64,000 nt of DNA. Origin: Streptomyces sp. B1I3 (GTDB lineage: Bacteria > Actinomycetota > Actinomycetes > Streptomycetales > Streptomycetaceae). The notes beneath the pieces are model-generated. The model was not told the DNA's origin. It was given only the letters and a program-made list of their open reading frames with translations, and did not search any database. The stretch is taken from NCBI RefSeq assembly GCF_030816615.1, contig NZ_JAUSYD010000001.1, positions 806,001-870,000 on the forward strand. The letters are read 5' to 3'. The position numbers and the translations under genes are program-made. Shown here piece after piece: positions 8,151 to 16,674 of the stretch. Each line of letters begins with the position of its first letter. The first letter of the stretch is position 1.

Positions 8151-9311
8151 GTGTTTGCCACGCCCAGCCATCCTTCGTACCGGCCCGTGCGGGTCGCCGT
8201 GGTCGGCACGGGTGCGATCGCGCGCGGCAGTCACCTGCCCGCGCTGACCGCACTCGGCGCCGAGCAGCCGCTGGAGATCGTCGCCGCGGTCGACGTCGAC
8301 AGGGCGTCGGCCGAGGCGTTCTGCGCGGAAGCCGGCACCGCCCGCCCGTACACCGACCTCGACCGGATGCTCGCCGAGGAACGTCCCGACCTGGTCACCC
8401 TCGCCACCCCGCCCCGGTACCACCGCGACCAGACCGTGGCCGCGCTGCGCGCCGGGGCCTGGGTGTGGTGCGAGAAGCCGCCCTGCCCGTCACTGGAGGA
8501 CTTCGACGCGATCGAGGCGGCGGAGGGCACCGGTGCCGGTGGACCGTATGCGGCGATCGTGTTCCAGCACCGCTTCGGTTCCGGTCCCCGGCACGTCGGG
8601 GAACTGCTGGCCGCCCAGGCCCTGGGCCGTCCGCTGGTGGCTCACTGCCAGACCACGTGGTACCGGGACGAGGAGTACTACGCCGTCCCGTGGCGCGGGC
8701 GTTGGAGCAGCGAGGGCGGTGGCCCCGCGATGGGGCACGGCATCCACCAGATGGACCTGCTGCTCGACCTGCTCGGCCCGTGGGCGGAGATCCGCGCGAT
8801 GGCGGGGCGGCTCGTGCACGACGTCGAGACGGAGGACGTCTCCACCGCTCTCGTCCGCTTCCGGAACGGAACGATGGCGACGGTCGTGAACAGTGTGCTC
8901 AGCCCGGACCAGGTGAGCCGCATCCGGATCGACTGCGAGCGCGCCACGGTCGAGCTCACCCATCTGTACGGGCACCGCAACGCGGACTGGCGGATCACCC
9001 CGGCCCCCGGCGTCCCCGCCGAAGAGGCAGCCGGCTGGCTCGACTTCGGGCCGGACGAGCCCAGCTCCCACGAGGCGCAGCTGCGTGGCCTCCTGGAGGA
9101 CCTCCGGGCCGGACGCCGGCCACGCAGCAGCGGCACCGACGGCCGCAAGAGCCTCGAACTGGTCGCGGCGCTCTACAAGGCCGCGTTCCGTGGGACCACC
9201 GTGCGGGCCGGGGAGATCGGCCCCGGCGATCCGTTCTACGGCTCCCTGCACGGCGACTCCCCCGGCTGGGCCCCCGGTCCCCTGGGCCGGGCCGTGGAGG
9301 TCACGGCGTGA
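8151..9311 (+). CDS. Gfo/Idh/MocA family oxidoreductase
   Basis: A 386-aa NAD(P)-dependent sugar oxidoreductase. The Rossmann motif VVGTGAIARG is at residues 17-26. The conserved EKPP lysine motif is near residue 108. The GHGIHQMDLLLDLLG segment matches the substrate-binding His region of the family. The GTG start at 8151 directly abuts GAGGGA, a very short spacing, but no better start exists. Its stop overlaps the next start in a GTGA motif, so it is translationally coupled to the PmoA-like gene. The substrate is probably a sugar or its lactone or glycoside. A LacI-type operator precedes it. Confidence 0.85.
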   Translation: MFATPSHPSYRPVRVAVVGTGAIARGSHLPALTALGAEQPLEIVAAVDVDRASAEAFCAEAGTARPYTDLDRMLAEERPDLVTLATPPRYHRDQTVAALRAGAWVWCEKPPCPSLEDFDAIEAAEGTGAGGPYAAIVFQHRFGSGPRHVGELLAAQALGRPLVAHCQTTWYRDEEYYAVPWRGRWSSEGGGPAMGHGIHQMDLLLDLLGPWAEIRAMAGRLVHDVETEDVSTALVRFRNGTMATVVNSVLSPDQVSRIRIDCERATVELTHLYGHRNADWRITPAPGVPAEEAAGWLDFGPDEPSSHEAQLRGLLEDLRAGRRPRSSGTDGRKSLELVAALYKAAFRGTTVRAGEIGPGDPFYGSLHGDSPGWAPGPLGRAVEVTA

Positions 9312-10237
9312 CGCGGGCCGTGGAACTCGTCCACCGGCACGGCGACCACCTCTCCGTAACCGTGGCGGGCAGCGGTATCGAGCTGATGCGCTACGTCTAC
9401 CGGGCCGAGGACGCGTGGGAGGCCCCGAAGCCGTACATCCATCCCCTGCGCACGCTGTCCGGGCGCGTGGTGACCGGATACCGACCCCACGACCACCGCT
9501 GGCACAAGGGGCTGCAGATGACCGCCTCGCACCTGTCGGGCCAGAACCTGTGGGGCGGCAACACCTATGTGCGCGGGGAGGGATATCTCGCCCTGCCGGA
9601 GCGCGTGGGCTCCATGGCCCACATCGGCTTCGACGAGGTGTCGGTGCACGAGGGCGGGGCCCGCTTCACCGAGCGGCTCACCTGGCATCCGCACGGCGGC
9701 GGGCTCTGGGCCGACGAGACCCGCCGCATCGAGGTGCACGACGTCGACGAGACGGCCGGCAGCTGGGCGCTGACCTGGGAGTCCTCGATCACCAACCGGC
9801 GTGGCGAACCGCTGCGCTTCGGCAGCCCCACGACGGCCGGCCGCGACGACGCCGGATACACCGGCCTGTTCTGGCGGGGGCCGCGCGCCTTCCGGGACGG
9901 GCGGATCCTCGCACCACGGGGGCAGGGGCCGGAGCTGATGGGCCGGCAGGCGCAGTGGCTGGCGTACACCGGCGAGCACGACGGGGCCGACGGACACGCC
10001 ACGCTCGTCTTCGTCCACGCCCCGGGCAACGACCACACGGGCGAGGGCGGCGCGCATCCCTCGCACTGGTTCGTCCGCAACTCGCCGTTCGCCGCCGTCG
10101 CTCCGTCGTTCGCCTTCCACGAGGAACTGGTCCTGGACCCGGGCGCGACGCTGACGCGCCGGTACCAGGTGCTGGTCGCCGACGGCTCCTGGGACCGCGG
10201 ACGGATCGCCGGCCGGGTCGCCGCCCTGTCGTGGTAA
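9308..10237 (+). CDS. PmoA-like protein (DUF6807 family)
   Basis: A 309-aa protein matching the PmoA/DUF6807 family by its central motif GYRPHDHRWHKGLQM (residues about 57-71) and the C-terminal PSHWFVRNSPFAAV box. Homologues are usually co-encoded with Gfo/Idh/MocA oxidoreductases and sugar regulators. Despite the family name they have no established methane-oxidation role. The GTG start overlaps the preceding stop and follows GGAGG by about 8 nt. It probably acts with the oxidoreductase on the same sugar; biochemical function unknown. Confidence 0.8.
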   Translation: MTRAVELVHRHGDHLSVTVAGSGIELMRYVYRAEDAWEAPKPYIHPLRTLSGRVVTGYRPHDHRWHKGLQMTASHLSGQNLWGGNTYVRGEGYLALPERVGSMAHIGFDEVSVHEGGARFTERLTWHPHGGGLWADETRRIEVHDVDETAGSWALTWESSITNRRGEPLRFGSPTTAGRDDAGYTGLFWRGPRAFRDGRILAPRGQGPELMGRQAQWLAYTGEHDGADGHATLVFVHAPGNDHTGEGGAHPSHWFVRNSPFAAVAPSFAFHEELVLDPGATLTRRYQVLVADGSWDRGRIAGRVAALSW

Positions 10238-10241
10238 GGGC

Positions 10242-10463
10242 TCAGCCCCGCGAGATGAGCTTCCTGGATTCCAGGTAGGCGCGGGCGACGTCCTCGGGAA
10301 GCCGGCGCCAGCTGTCGACCTGCTCGTTCATCCGGGCCAGGTCGGCCGTGGTCAGTACGGTGTTCAGCCGCCCCAGTGCGTCGCGCACCCCGGCGCTGCC
10401 GGCCCGGGCCCGGTTGACGACCGGGACCAGGTGGTCGGCGTTCTGCAGGTGCTCGTCGTCCGC
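10242..10463 (-). pseudogene. C-terminal remnant of an OpuAC-type substrate-binding protein
   Basis: Translation after the permease stop, in the same frame, gives 73 residues including DDEHLQNADHLVPVVNRA, VRDALGRLNTVLTTADLARM and LPEDVARAYLESRKLI, then TGA. This matches the last portion of Streptomyces glycine betaine/osmoprotectant binding proteins. There is no start codon and no lipoprotein signal; about three quarters of the gene is absent. The fragment is joined directly to a shortened permease, the signature of one internal deletion. Confidence 0.8.
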
Positions 10464-11012
10464 CTAGAAACCGGCCGTGATGATCCGGCCGAGTCCGCCG
10501 CCGCCGACCAGCGCGGCCAGGGTGGCGGTGGCCACGAGCTGGACGGCGGCGACGCGTGCCCCGGTGAGGACGAGCGGGAGTGCCAGGGGCAGTTCGACCT
10601 GCCACAGCATCTGCGCCCCGGTCATGCCCATCCCCCGGGCCGCCCGGACGACGTCGGGGTCGACCTCGCGCATCCCCACGTAGGCGTTGGTGAGGAGCGG
10701 AGGGACGGAGAAGAGGACCAGCGCGATGACGGTCGGACCCTGCCCGAACCCGCCGACGGGGCTGAGCAGCAGGAGGACCAGGACGGCGAAGGTGGGAACG
10801 GCCCGGCCGATGTCGGAGATGTTGACGGCGAGGGCGCCGCCCTTGCCGAGGTGGCCGAGCACGAGGGCGACCGGCAGGGCCACGACGCAGCTGATCAGGA
10901 GGCAGGCGACGGTGAGGAACAGGTGCTCGCCGAGCCTGATCCCGATGCCGTCGGGCCCCGGCCAGTGGGCGGATGTGGTCAGCCAGGACCAGGCCTCCGC
11001 GACTGTGTTCAC
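10464..11012 (-). CDS. Osmoprotectant ABC permease, C-terminally shortened
   Basis: A 182-aa BPD_transp_1-type inner-membrane permease with the EAA-like loop (VVRAARGMGMTGAQMLWQVELPLALPLVLTG) and several hydrophobic segments. It stops right after GGGGLGRIITAGF. Relatives normally continue about 40 residues with one more membrane helix. The TAG stop is followed in the same frame by the binding-protein remnant. The GTG start at 11012 has AGGAGG upstream and overlaps the preceding permease stop (GTGA). Whether the shortened protein still folds is doubtful. Confidence 0.8.
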   Translation of the reverse strand: MNTVAEAWSWLTTSAHWPGPDGIGIRLGEHLFLTVACLLISCVVALPVALVLGHLGKGGALAVNISDIGRAVPTFAVLVLLLLSPVGGFGQGPTVIALVLFSVPPLLTNAYVGMREVDPDVVRAARGMGMTGAQMLWQVELPLALPLVLTGARVAAVQLVATATLAALVGGGGLGRIITAGF

Positions 11013-11686
11013 GTGGCCCTCCTGGTCCAGGGCGTCGCCAGGCGTTGTACCGCGAGAAGCAGCAGGTCCGCGGCGACCGCGATGATGACGCAGAGCACGG
11101 AGGCCGTGAGCACCTGGGCCTTGAAGTAGGTGTTCATGCCGGAGTGGATGAGGTTGCCCAGCCCGCCGAAACCGACGATGGCTCCGATGGTCACCAGGGA
11201 GACCGCCGATACGGTGGCGATGCGCAGCCCCGCCATCGCGGCGGGCAGGGCGAGTGGGAGCTCCACGGCCAGGAGCATGCGCAGGGGGCCGTATCCCATG
11301 CCACGCGCGGCCTGACGGGTCTCCTCGGGTACGGCACGCAGTCCCGCGAGGATGTTGCGGACCAGGAGGGTCAGCGAATAGAGGACGAGTCCGGCGATCA
11401 CGAGTCCGGCCGACAGCCCGTACACCGGCAGCAGCAGCGAGAACATGGCCAGTGAGGGGATGGTGTACAGGACGGTGGTCAGACCCAGGACGGGCCCGGT
11501 GGCCCAGCGGCGGTGGCGGGCGGCGAGGGCGAGGGGCAGGGCGACCAGGAGCCCGAGCAGGACGGAGACGGCGGTCAGCTGGAGGTGCTGGAGCGTGGCG
11601 TCCCAGAGGATCTCGCGCCGGCTGGTGAGGTAGGCGCCGCAGACCCATTCGTTGCATGCGAGGCAGTCGTCGGGGGGCGCGGTCAC
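11009..11686 (-). CDS. Osmoprotectant ABC permease (OpuCB-like)
   Basis: A 225-aa permease with about five or six membrane segments and the EAA-type cytoplasmic loop (ETRQAARGMGYGPLRMLLAVELPLALPAAMAGLRI). The GFGGLGNLIHSGM box is typical of choline/carnitine/glycine betaine importers. The frame is open further upstream, but the GTG at 11686 gives the family's usual length; no strong ribosome binding site is visible. It is translationally coupled to the second permease. Its ATPase partner is most likely the gene at 3840-5003, now on the opposite strand. Confidence 0.8.
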   Translation of the reverse strand: MTAPPDDCLACNEWVCGAYLTSRREILWDATLQHLQLTAVSVLLGLLVALPLALAARHRRWATGPVLGLTTVLYTIPSLAMFSLLLPVYGLSAGLVIAGLVLYSLTLLVRNILAGLRAVPEETRQAARGMGYGPLRMLLAVELPLALPAAMAGLRIATVSAVSLVTIGAIVGFGGLGNLIHSGMNTYFKAQVLTASVLCVIIAVAADLLLLAVQRLATPWTRRAT

Positions 11687-11741
11687 CCGTCCATTGGAGC
11701 CGTGGGGCGGGGTGACCGCGCACCGTGTTCGACTGTTCGGA

Positions 11742-12185
11742 CTACCGGCCCGGTGCGGGGGTGAGGACGAACACCGGGATCTCCCGGTCGGTCTTGGCCT
11801 GGTAGTCGGCGTAGTCGGGGAACGCCTCGACGGCACGGCCCCACCACACGGCCTTCTCCTCCCCGGTGACCTCACGGGCGACCATGTCCTGGCGTACGGT
11901 GCCGTCCCGCAGTTCCACGTGGGGGTCGGCCAGCACGTTGTGGTACCAGACGGGGTGCTTGGGGGCGCCGCCGAGGGAGGCGACCACGGCGTACTCGCCC
12001 TCGTGCTCGACCCGCATGAGGGGGGTCTTGCGGAGCTTGCCGCTCCTGGCACCGCGCGTGGTCAGGAGGATGACGGGCAGACCCCGCAGTGTCGTCCCCT
12101 GGGTGCCGCCGGAGCTCTCGATGAGCTCGACCTGCTCGCGGACCCATGGTGTCGGGCTCGGCTCGTACTCGCCCTCGATCGGCAT
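11742..12185 (-). CDS. Nitroreductase/deazaflavin (F420)-dependent enzyme, Ddn family
   Basis: A 147-aa split-barrel protein of the Ddn family that uses coenzyme F420 to reduce quinones or xenobiotics in actinobacteria. Diagnostic stretches are [32 protein letters not shown] (cofactor phosphate loop, residues about 42-60) and [13 protein letters not shown] (72-84). The ATG at 12185 is preceded by AAAGGACAGG. It stands alone, divergent from the ferredoxin reductase. Specific substrate unknown. Confidence 0.88.
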   Translation of the reverse strand: MPIEGEYEPSPTPWVREQVELIESSGGTQGTTLRGLPVILLTTRGARSGKLRKTPLMRVEHEGEYAVVASLGGAPKHPVWYHNVLADPHVELRDGTVRQDMVAREVTGEEKAVWWGRAVEAFPDYADYQAKTDREIPVFVLTPAPGR

Positions 12186-12277
12186 GACACCTGTCCTTTC
12201 GTCGGAGTTCTCGGGTTACCTGCCGGAGTGACGAGGCTCGGCGGTGAGGATCGGTGACGCGGTTCGGTGATCGTGTC

Positions 12278-12345
12278 CCGCGTTCCGGGTCCCGCCCTGT
12301 CTCGCGTTCCGGGTCCTGCCTGGTCGGCGTTCGGGGTCCTGCTGT
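12278..12345. repeat. Degenerate ~22-nt direct repeats
   Basis: Three tandem copies share a GCGTTCCGGGTCC-like core followed by C/T-rich bases; the third copy is the most diverged (GCGTTCGGGGTCC). Role unknown. Confidence 0.5.
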
Positions 12346-12437
12346 CCGGACGTCCTTCCGCCTCACCTACCCCATCATGGCCTCGTCATCGACCACACGT
12401 GCGCAGGGCGCCCGAGATGCGCTGCTCGCACCGGATC

Positions 12438-12473
12438 GTCTCGCAGAATGAGACACCGTCTCGTATAGCGAGA
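12438..12473. promoter_or_regulatory. Tandem palindromic operator
   Basis: Two adjacent palindromes: GTCTC-GCAGAAT-GAGAC (12438-12454) and GTCTCGTATAGCGAGA (12458-12473). Together they form an almost symmetrical 36-bp element. The TCTCGTATAGCGAGA form resembles IclR-family sites. No IclR-type gene is in the window. Confidence 0.5.
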
Positions 12474-12602
12474 ATTCCCTGTCCGCTTTCGGCGTCACTC
12501 GACCCCGGGAACCGGCCCTGTTCAGGGGCTGATGTGCATCATTTTCCGAAATGTGACCTTGCCCCGTTCCAGGTTCGCCCTGACGTAGGGCATACCGTGG
12601 GG

Positions 12603-12634
12603 GCTGCGGAGTAAGCCATGCCTTACTCCGCAGC
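12603..12634 (+). promoter_or_regulatory. 13-bp perfect inverted repeat before the ferredoxin reductase
   Basis: GCTGCGGAGTAAG (12603-12615) and CTTACTCCGCAGC (12622-12634) form a perfect stem with a 6-nt loop, 40 nt upstream of the start codon. No T-tract follows. It could be a dimeric regulator site or a 5'-leader hairpin. Confidence 0.55.
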
Positions 12635-12673
12635 ACTCTGCCCGTGCTCGTCCGCCCAAAGGAACAACACTCC

Positions 12674-14035
12674 ATGACACGCCCTGTCCGCGTCGCCATC
12701 GTCGGAGCCGGTCCCGCCGGAATCTACGCGGCGGATGCGCTGCTCAAGTCCGAGGCCGCTCAGGACCCGGGTGTCTCGATCGACCTGTTCGAGCGCATGC
12801 CCGCCCCCTTCGGTCTGATCCGCTACGGGGTGGCTCCGGACCACCCGCGGATCAAGGGCATAGTCAAGGCGCTGCACCAGGTCCTGGACAAGCCGCAACT
12901 GCGGCTGTTCGGCAACGTCGACTACCCCCGCGACATCGGCCTGGACGATCTGCGGTCGTTCTACGACGCCGTGATCTTCTCCACCGGTGCCGACGCCGAC
13001 CGCGCGCTCGACATACCCGGGATCGACCTGGACGGCTCCTACGGTGCGGCCGACTTCGTCGCCTGGTACGACGGGCACCCCGAGGTGCCGCGCACCTGGC
13101 CGCTGGAGGCCGAGAAGGTCGCCGTGCTCGGCGTGGGCAACGTGGCCCTGGACGTGGCCCGCATGCTGGCCAAGACGGCGGACGAACTGCTCCCGACCGA
13201 GATCCCGGCGAACGTCTACGAAGGGCTCAAGGCGAACAAGGCGCTCGAGGTGCACGTCTTCGGACGGCGCGGCCCGGCGCAGGCCAAGTTCAGCCCGATG
13301 GAGCTGCGCGAGCTGGACCACTCGCCGAACATCGAGGTCATCGTCAACCCCGAGGACATCGACTACGACGACGGGTCGATCGCGACCCGTCGGGAGAACA
13401 AGCAGGCCAACATGGTCGCCTCCACGCTGGAGAACTGGGCGATCCGGGATGTGGGCGACCGCCCGCACAAGCTGTTCCTGCACTTCTTCGAGTCCCCGGT
13501 GGAGGTCATCGGCGAGGACGGCCGCGTCGCCGGCCTGCGCACGGAGCGGACCGAGCTGGACGGCACGGGCAACGTCAGGGGCACGGGCCGGTTCACGGAC
13601 TGGGACGTGCAGAGCGTCTACCGCGCGGTCGGCTATTACTCGGAGGAGCTCCCCAAGCTTCCCTTCGACGTCGTCTCCGGCACCGTCCCGCACGCCGCGG
13701 GACGCGTCCTGTCCGGCGAGGAGCCGATGGCCTCGGTCTACGTCACCGGGTGGATCAAGCGCGGTCCGATCGGCCTGATCGGACACACCAAGGGCGATGC
13801 CAACGAGACGGTGGCCTGCCTGCTGGAGGACCACGCGGCCGGCCGGCTGCCCGCCCCCGCCGAACCCGGTCCGGACGCGGTCGTCGACTTCCTCCAGCAG
13901 CGAGGTGTCCGGTACACCACCCGCGAGGGCTGGCACCGCCTGGACGCCCACGAGCAGGCCCTCGGTGCGGAGCAGGGCCGCGAGCGGGTCAAGGTCGTCG
14001 AGCGGGCGGCCATGCTGGACGCGTCCGGAGCCTGA
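12674..14035 (+). CDS. Ferredoxin/adrenodoxin-type NADP reductase (FprA family)
   Basis: A 453-aa FAD- and NADPH-binding flavoprotein that passes electrons from NADPH to ferredoxins, for example for P450s or iron-sulfur assembly. The FAD motif VGAGPAG is near residue 12. The FprA-type box ERMPAPFGLIRYGVAPDHP spans about 40-58. The second dinucleotide motif VLGVGNVALDVAR is near 155. GWIKRGPIGLIGHTKGDA near 370 is diagnostic of the adrenodoxin-reductase family. I start at 12674, where AAAGGAA precedes the ATG, rather than at the upstream GTG. Length is normal for the family. A strong hairpin terminator follows. Confidence 0.92.
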   Translation: MTRPVRVAIVGAGPAGIYAADALLKSEAAQDPGVSIDLFERMPAPFGLIRYGVAPDHPRIKGIVKALHQVLDKPQLRLFGNVDYPRDIGLDDLRSFYDAVIFSTGADADRALDIPGIDLDGSYGAADFVAWYDGHPEVPRTWPLEAEKVAVLGVGNVALDVARMLAKTADELLPTEIPANVYEGLKANKALEVHVFGRRGPAQAKFSPMELRELDHSPNIEVIVNPEDIDYDDGSIATRRENKQANMVASTLENWAIRDVGDRPHKLFLHFFESPVEVIGEDGRVAGLRTERTELDGTGNVRGTGRFTDWDVQSVYRAVGYYSEELPKLPFDVVSGTVPHAAGRVLSGEEPMASVYVTGWIKRGPIGLIGHTKGDANETVACLLEDHAAGRLPAPAEPGPDAVVDFLQQRGVRYTTREGWHRLDAHEQALGAEQGRERVKVVERAAMLDASGA

Positions 14036-14044
14036 GTCCGAGGC

Positions 14045-14087
14045 GCGTGCCCCCGCGGCTCCTCCCGTCGGAGGCGCGGGGGCACGC
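14045..14087 (+). terminator. Hairpin terminator after the ferredoxin reductase
   Basis: GCGTGCCCCCGC (14045-14056) pairs perfectly with GCGGGGGCACGC (14076-14087), with further pairing inside the loop. No T-run follows, as is usual for Streptomyces terminators. Confidence 0.75.
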
Positions 14088-14133
14088 CGCTGCCCCGGAC
14101 GGGCGACGCCGCCGGCCGCCGTAGACTCGGCGG

Positions 14134-14754
14134 ATGGCGAAGTATTTCGACGTACACCCCGAGAACCCCCAGCGGCGCACCATCAGCAACGTGGCCGACA
14201 GCATCCGGTCCGGCGCGCTCGTCGCGTATCCGACGGACTCCTGTTACGCCCTGGGCTGCCGGGTGGGCAGCCGCGACGGCATCGACCGGATCAGGTCGAT
14301 CCGCGATCTCGACGATCGCCACCACTTCACCCTGATGTGCGAGAACTTCGCGCAACTGGGTCAGCTCGTGCAGATCGACAACGACGTCTTCCGTGCGATC
14401 AAGGCGGCGACGCCCGGCAGTTACACCTTCATCCTCCCGGCCACCAAAGAGGTGCCGAGGCAGTTGCTGCACCCGAAGAAGAAGACCGTCGGCGTCAGGA
14501 TCCCCGACCACGCCGTGACACAGGCGCTGCTCGCCGAGCTCGGTGAACCGCTGCTCTCCAGCACGCTCCTGCTCCCTGACGAGGAGGAGCCGTTGACGCA
14601 GGGGTGGGAGATCAAGGAACGCCTCGACCACGTGGTGGACGTCGTGCTCGACTCCGGCGACTGCGGCACCCGGCCGACCACGGTCATCGACTTCTCCGGT
14701 GGCGAGCTGGAGATCGTGCGCCGGGGGGCGGGCGACACCGCCCGGTTCGAGTAG
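14134..14754 (+). CDS. YrdC/Sua5 superfamily protein, YciO type
   Basis: A 206-aa protein of the L-threonylcarbamoyladenylate synthase superfamily. SGALVAYPTDSCYALGC (residues about 26-42) is the YrdC nucleotide-binding KxT/SxN-like region. LMCENFAQL and the PGSYTFILPATKEVP box place it in the YciO branch. The true tRNA t6A synthase (TsaC/Sua5) is usually a separate gene, and YciO is a weak paralogue of uncertain role. Transcription is probably leaderless: TAGACT (14122-14127) is 6 nt before the ATG. Confidence 0.85.
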   Translation: MAKYFDVHPENPQRRTISNVADSIRSGALVAYPTDSCYALGCRVGSRDGIDRIRSIRDLDDRHHFTLMCENFAQLGQLVQIDNDVFRAIKAATPGSYTFILPATKEVPRQLLHPKKKTVGVRIPDHAVTQALLAELGEPLLSSTLLLPDEEEPLTQGWEIKERLDHVVDVVLDSGDCGTRPTTVIDFSGGELEIVRRGAGDTARFE

Positions 14755-14865
14755 CCGTCGCCCCGGCCCGGCCACTCCGCACTCCGGGCGGGCCCGCTGA
14801 TGCGCCCACCCCCAAGGGCCTGGTTCGGTGGAGGTGTCCTCTCCGCACGGCCCGAAGGAGTGATC

Positions 14866-15060
14866 ATGAGCGACCCGGACGACGACCCCCACGGTGACGC
14901 CCAGCAGATGCGCGACAAGGCGAAGGACCTCGAGAACACGGCGGAACACACCGCCGACCCCGAGGAACGCCGGCGTCTGGAGGACCAGGCCCGTCGGCTC
15001 GAGGCGCAGAGCGAGCAGGCCAGCGGCATGGCGAGCGGTGACATCTACCCCTGGAGGTAG
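14866..15060 (+). CDS. DUF6381 family small protein
   Basis: A 64-aa hydrophilic, mostly helical protein with two similar halves rich in Glu/Arg (MRDKAKDLENTAEHTADPEE, RRRLEDQARRLEAQSEQA) and the C-terminal GDIYPWR typical of the Streptomyces DUF6381 family. GAAGGAG lies 7 nt before the ATG. Function unknown. Members are often near stress genes and may be coiled-coil proteins. It stands alone between YciO and a DUF2267 gene. Confidence 0.75.
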   Translation: MSDPDDDPHGDAQQMRDKAKDLENTAEHTADPEERRRLEDQARRLEAQSEQASGMASGDIYPWR

Positions 15061-15242
15061 CCGCGCCCCTTCCCCGGAGCGGGCACGGCGGGGCAGGTGT
15101 CCCGTCGTGTGCGGTTGCCGTCCTGCGCCCGGAGTGTTATGACCGGAACTGAGGCGAATCCGTGGAGCACGCGGAGGGCGGGGTGCGGTCTCCCCTCCCC
15201 CACCCCGCCCTCCGCTCCGCTCCGCTCCGAGAAGGGGGCCCG

Positions 15243-15659
15243 GTGACGTACATGAGATGGCAGGCGTTTCTGGAGGCGGTCCAGGAACGGGGCGCGTATC
15301 CCTCGACCGTGGACGCGGAGCGCGCGTCCCGCGTGGTCCTGGCGCTGCTCGGGGCGCACGTGGTCGGCGAGGAGCGCAACGAACTGGCGGCCCGGCTGCC
15401 CGAGACCTTCGCCCTGATCCTCCTCAATCCGCTGCAGGCCGCGGAACCACTCACGCCCGAACGGTTCGTACGTGCGACGGCCGCCTGGATCGAGGGCGCG
15501 AGCGAGCGTACGGCGGCCTGGGACACCGGTGCCGTGCTGAGCGTGGTGGCCGAGGCCGCGGGCGAGGACCTGCTGGAGCGCCTCCTGCTGCAGCTCCCGC
15601 CGGGGTACGACCTGCTGTTCGGCCATCCGGGCGGCGACTCGGCGGGCGCTCCCCGGTGA
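15243..15659 (+). CDS. DUF2267 family protein
   Basis: A 138-aa protein of DUF2267. The family repeat VLALLGAHVVGEERNELAARLP and the following FALILLNP segment are clear in the first half, with a second copy (VLSVVAEAAGEDLLERLLLQLP) in the second half. The GTG at 15243 follows GAGAAGGGGG and matches the homology start; the open frame upstream is low complexity. Function is unknown. The gene is convergent with the LLM oxidoreductase, separated by only 7 bp. Confidence 0.75.
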   Translation: MTYMRWQAFLEAVQERGAYPSTVDAERASRVVLALLGAHVVGEERNELAARLPETFALILLNPLQAAEPLTPERFVRATAAWIEGASERTAAWDTGAVLSVVAEAAGEDLLERLLLQLPPGYDLLFGHPGGDSAGAPR

Positions 15660-15666
15660 TCTGTAC

Positions 15667-16674
15667 TCAGACGAGGTGCGCGATCCGTGCGAGCCGTTCC
15701 ATGGAGTCCACCAGCGCCTCGCGGTCGTGGGTACTCGTCGTGACCAGCACCTCGTCCGCCCCGGTGTCCTCGAGGACCAGGCCCAGTCCTTCGGCGACCT
15801 CCTCCTCCGTACCGGCGAGGTGGCCGGCCAAGGCGTTGTCGAACAGCCCTCGTTCCTTCTGTGTCATCGTCAGCTCCTCGATCCGCTCGGCCGGTGCGAG
15901 CGGCGGGAAGGCGCCGTGGCTGCGCGCGTACGCCATGGACCATGCCTCGGGGAGCAGGAGCCGCCGGGCGTCCTGCGCCGTGGCGGCGACCGCGACCGTG
16001 CCCGCGACGATCACGTACGGTTCCCCGGCCCACGCGGACGGGCGGAACCCGTCGCGGTAGCGGTCGACGGCCCGCACCAGCTTCTCCCGGTCGCGCAGGT
16101 CGCCCACGACGAGCGGCAGACCGGCCTCCGCGGCGACGGCGGCCCCCTCCCCGGTCGCCAGGACGTAGGGCGGGATGGACAGCCCTTCGGCAGGCCGTGC
16201 GTGTACCTGCGGGTAGGCCCCCTGGCTGCCGTCCAGCCAGCCGAGGAGTTCCGCCAGCTGCCCGGCGAAGGCGTCGGCGTCCTCCCGGTCCCTGCCCAGC
16301 GCGCGGCGGATCCCGTCGGTGAAACCGACCGAACGCCCCACTCCCATGTCGATGCGGCCGGGGAAGAGGGAAGCGAGCACCCCGAACTGTTCGGCCACGA
16401 CGAAGGGCCGGTGGTTGGGAAGCATCACCCCGCCGGTTCCCACCCGGATCGTGGAGGTCGCGGCCGCGACGGCGGCGGCCAGCACGGTCGGCGCGGACCC
16501 GGCGACTCCGGGCACGCTGTGGTGTTCGGACACCCAGAAGCGGTGGTACCCCAGTGCCTCGGCCGTGATCGCGAGCCGGACGGTGTCCCGCAGTGCCTGC
16601 GGGCCGTCGTGGCCCTCGCGCGTGCGGGAGCGGTCGAGGAAGGAGAAGCGGGTGGATGCGACGAGAGAGCTCAC
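15667..16674 (-). CDS. LLM-class flavin-dependent oxidoreductase
   Basis: A 335-aa TIM-barrel enzyme of the bacterial luciferase-like family that uses FMN (or F420). Recognisable parts are EALGYHRFWVSEHHSVPGVAG (residues about 38-58), the VGTGGVMLPNHRP strand and the GVGRSVGFTDGIRRALGR loop. The YhbW/MsnO8-like group has the same organisation. The GTG at 16674 is my best start: the family begins close to STRFSFLDRS. The ribosome binding site is poor. Physiological substrate unknown. Confidence 0.85.
   Translation of the reverse strand: MSSLVASTRFSFLDRSRTREGHDGPQALRDTVRLAITAEALGYHRFWVSEHHSVPGVAGSAPTVLAAAVAAATSTIRVGTGGVMLPNHRPFVVAEQFGVLASLFPGRIDMGVGRSVGFTDGIRRALGRDREDADAFAGQLAELLGWLDGSQGAYPQVHARPAEGLSIPPYVLATGEGAAVAAEAGLPLVVGDLRDREKLVRAVDRYRDGFRPSAWAGEPYVIVAGTVAVAATAQDARRLLLPEAWSMAYARSHGAFPPLAPAERIEELTMTQKERGLFDNALAGHLAGTEEEVAEGLGLVLEDTGADEVLVTTSTHDREALVDSMERLARIAHLV

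Larger units (their letters stand above)
12186..12673. other. 488-bp intergenic region with repeats, operators and a hairpin
   Basis: No protein-coding signal. It holds about three degenerate 22-nt direct repeats (12278-12345), a double palindromic operator (12438-12473), a small inverted repeat GCCCT-GACGT-AGGGC (about 12577-12591) and a 13-bp perfect hairpin just before the ferredoxin reductase. The density of symmetric elements suggests complex control of the rightward gene. Confidence 0.6.
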
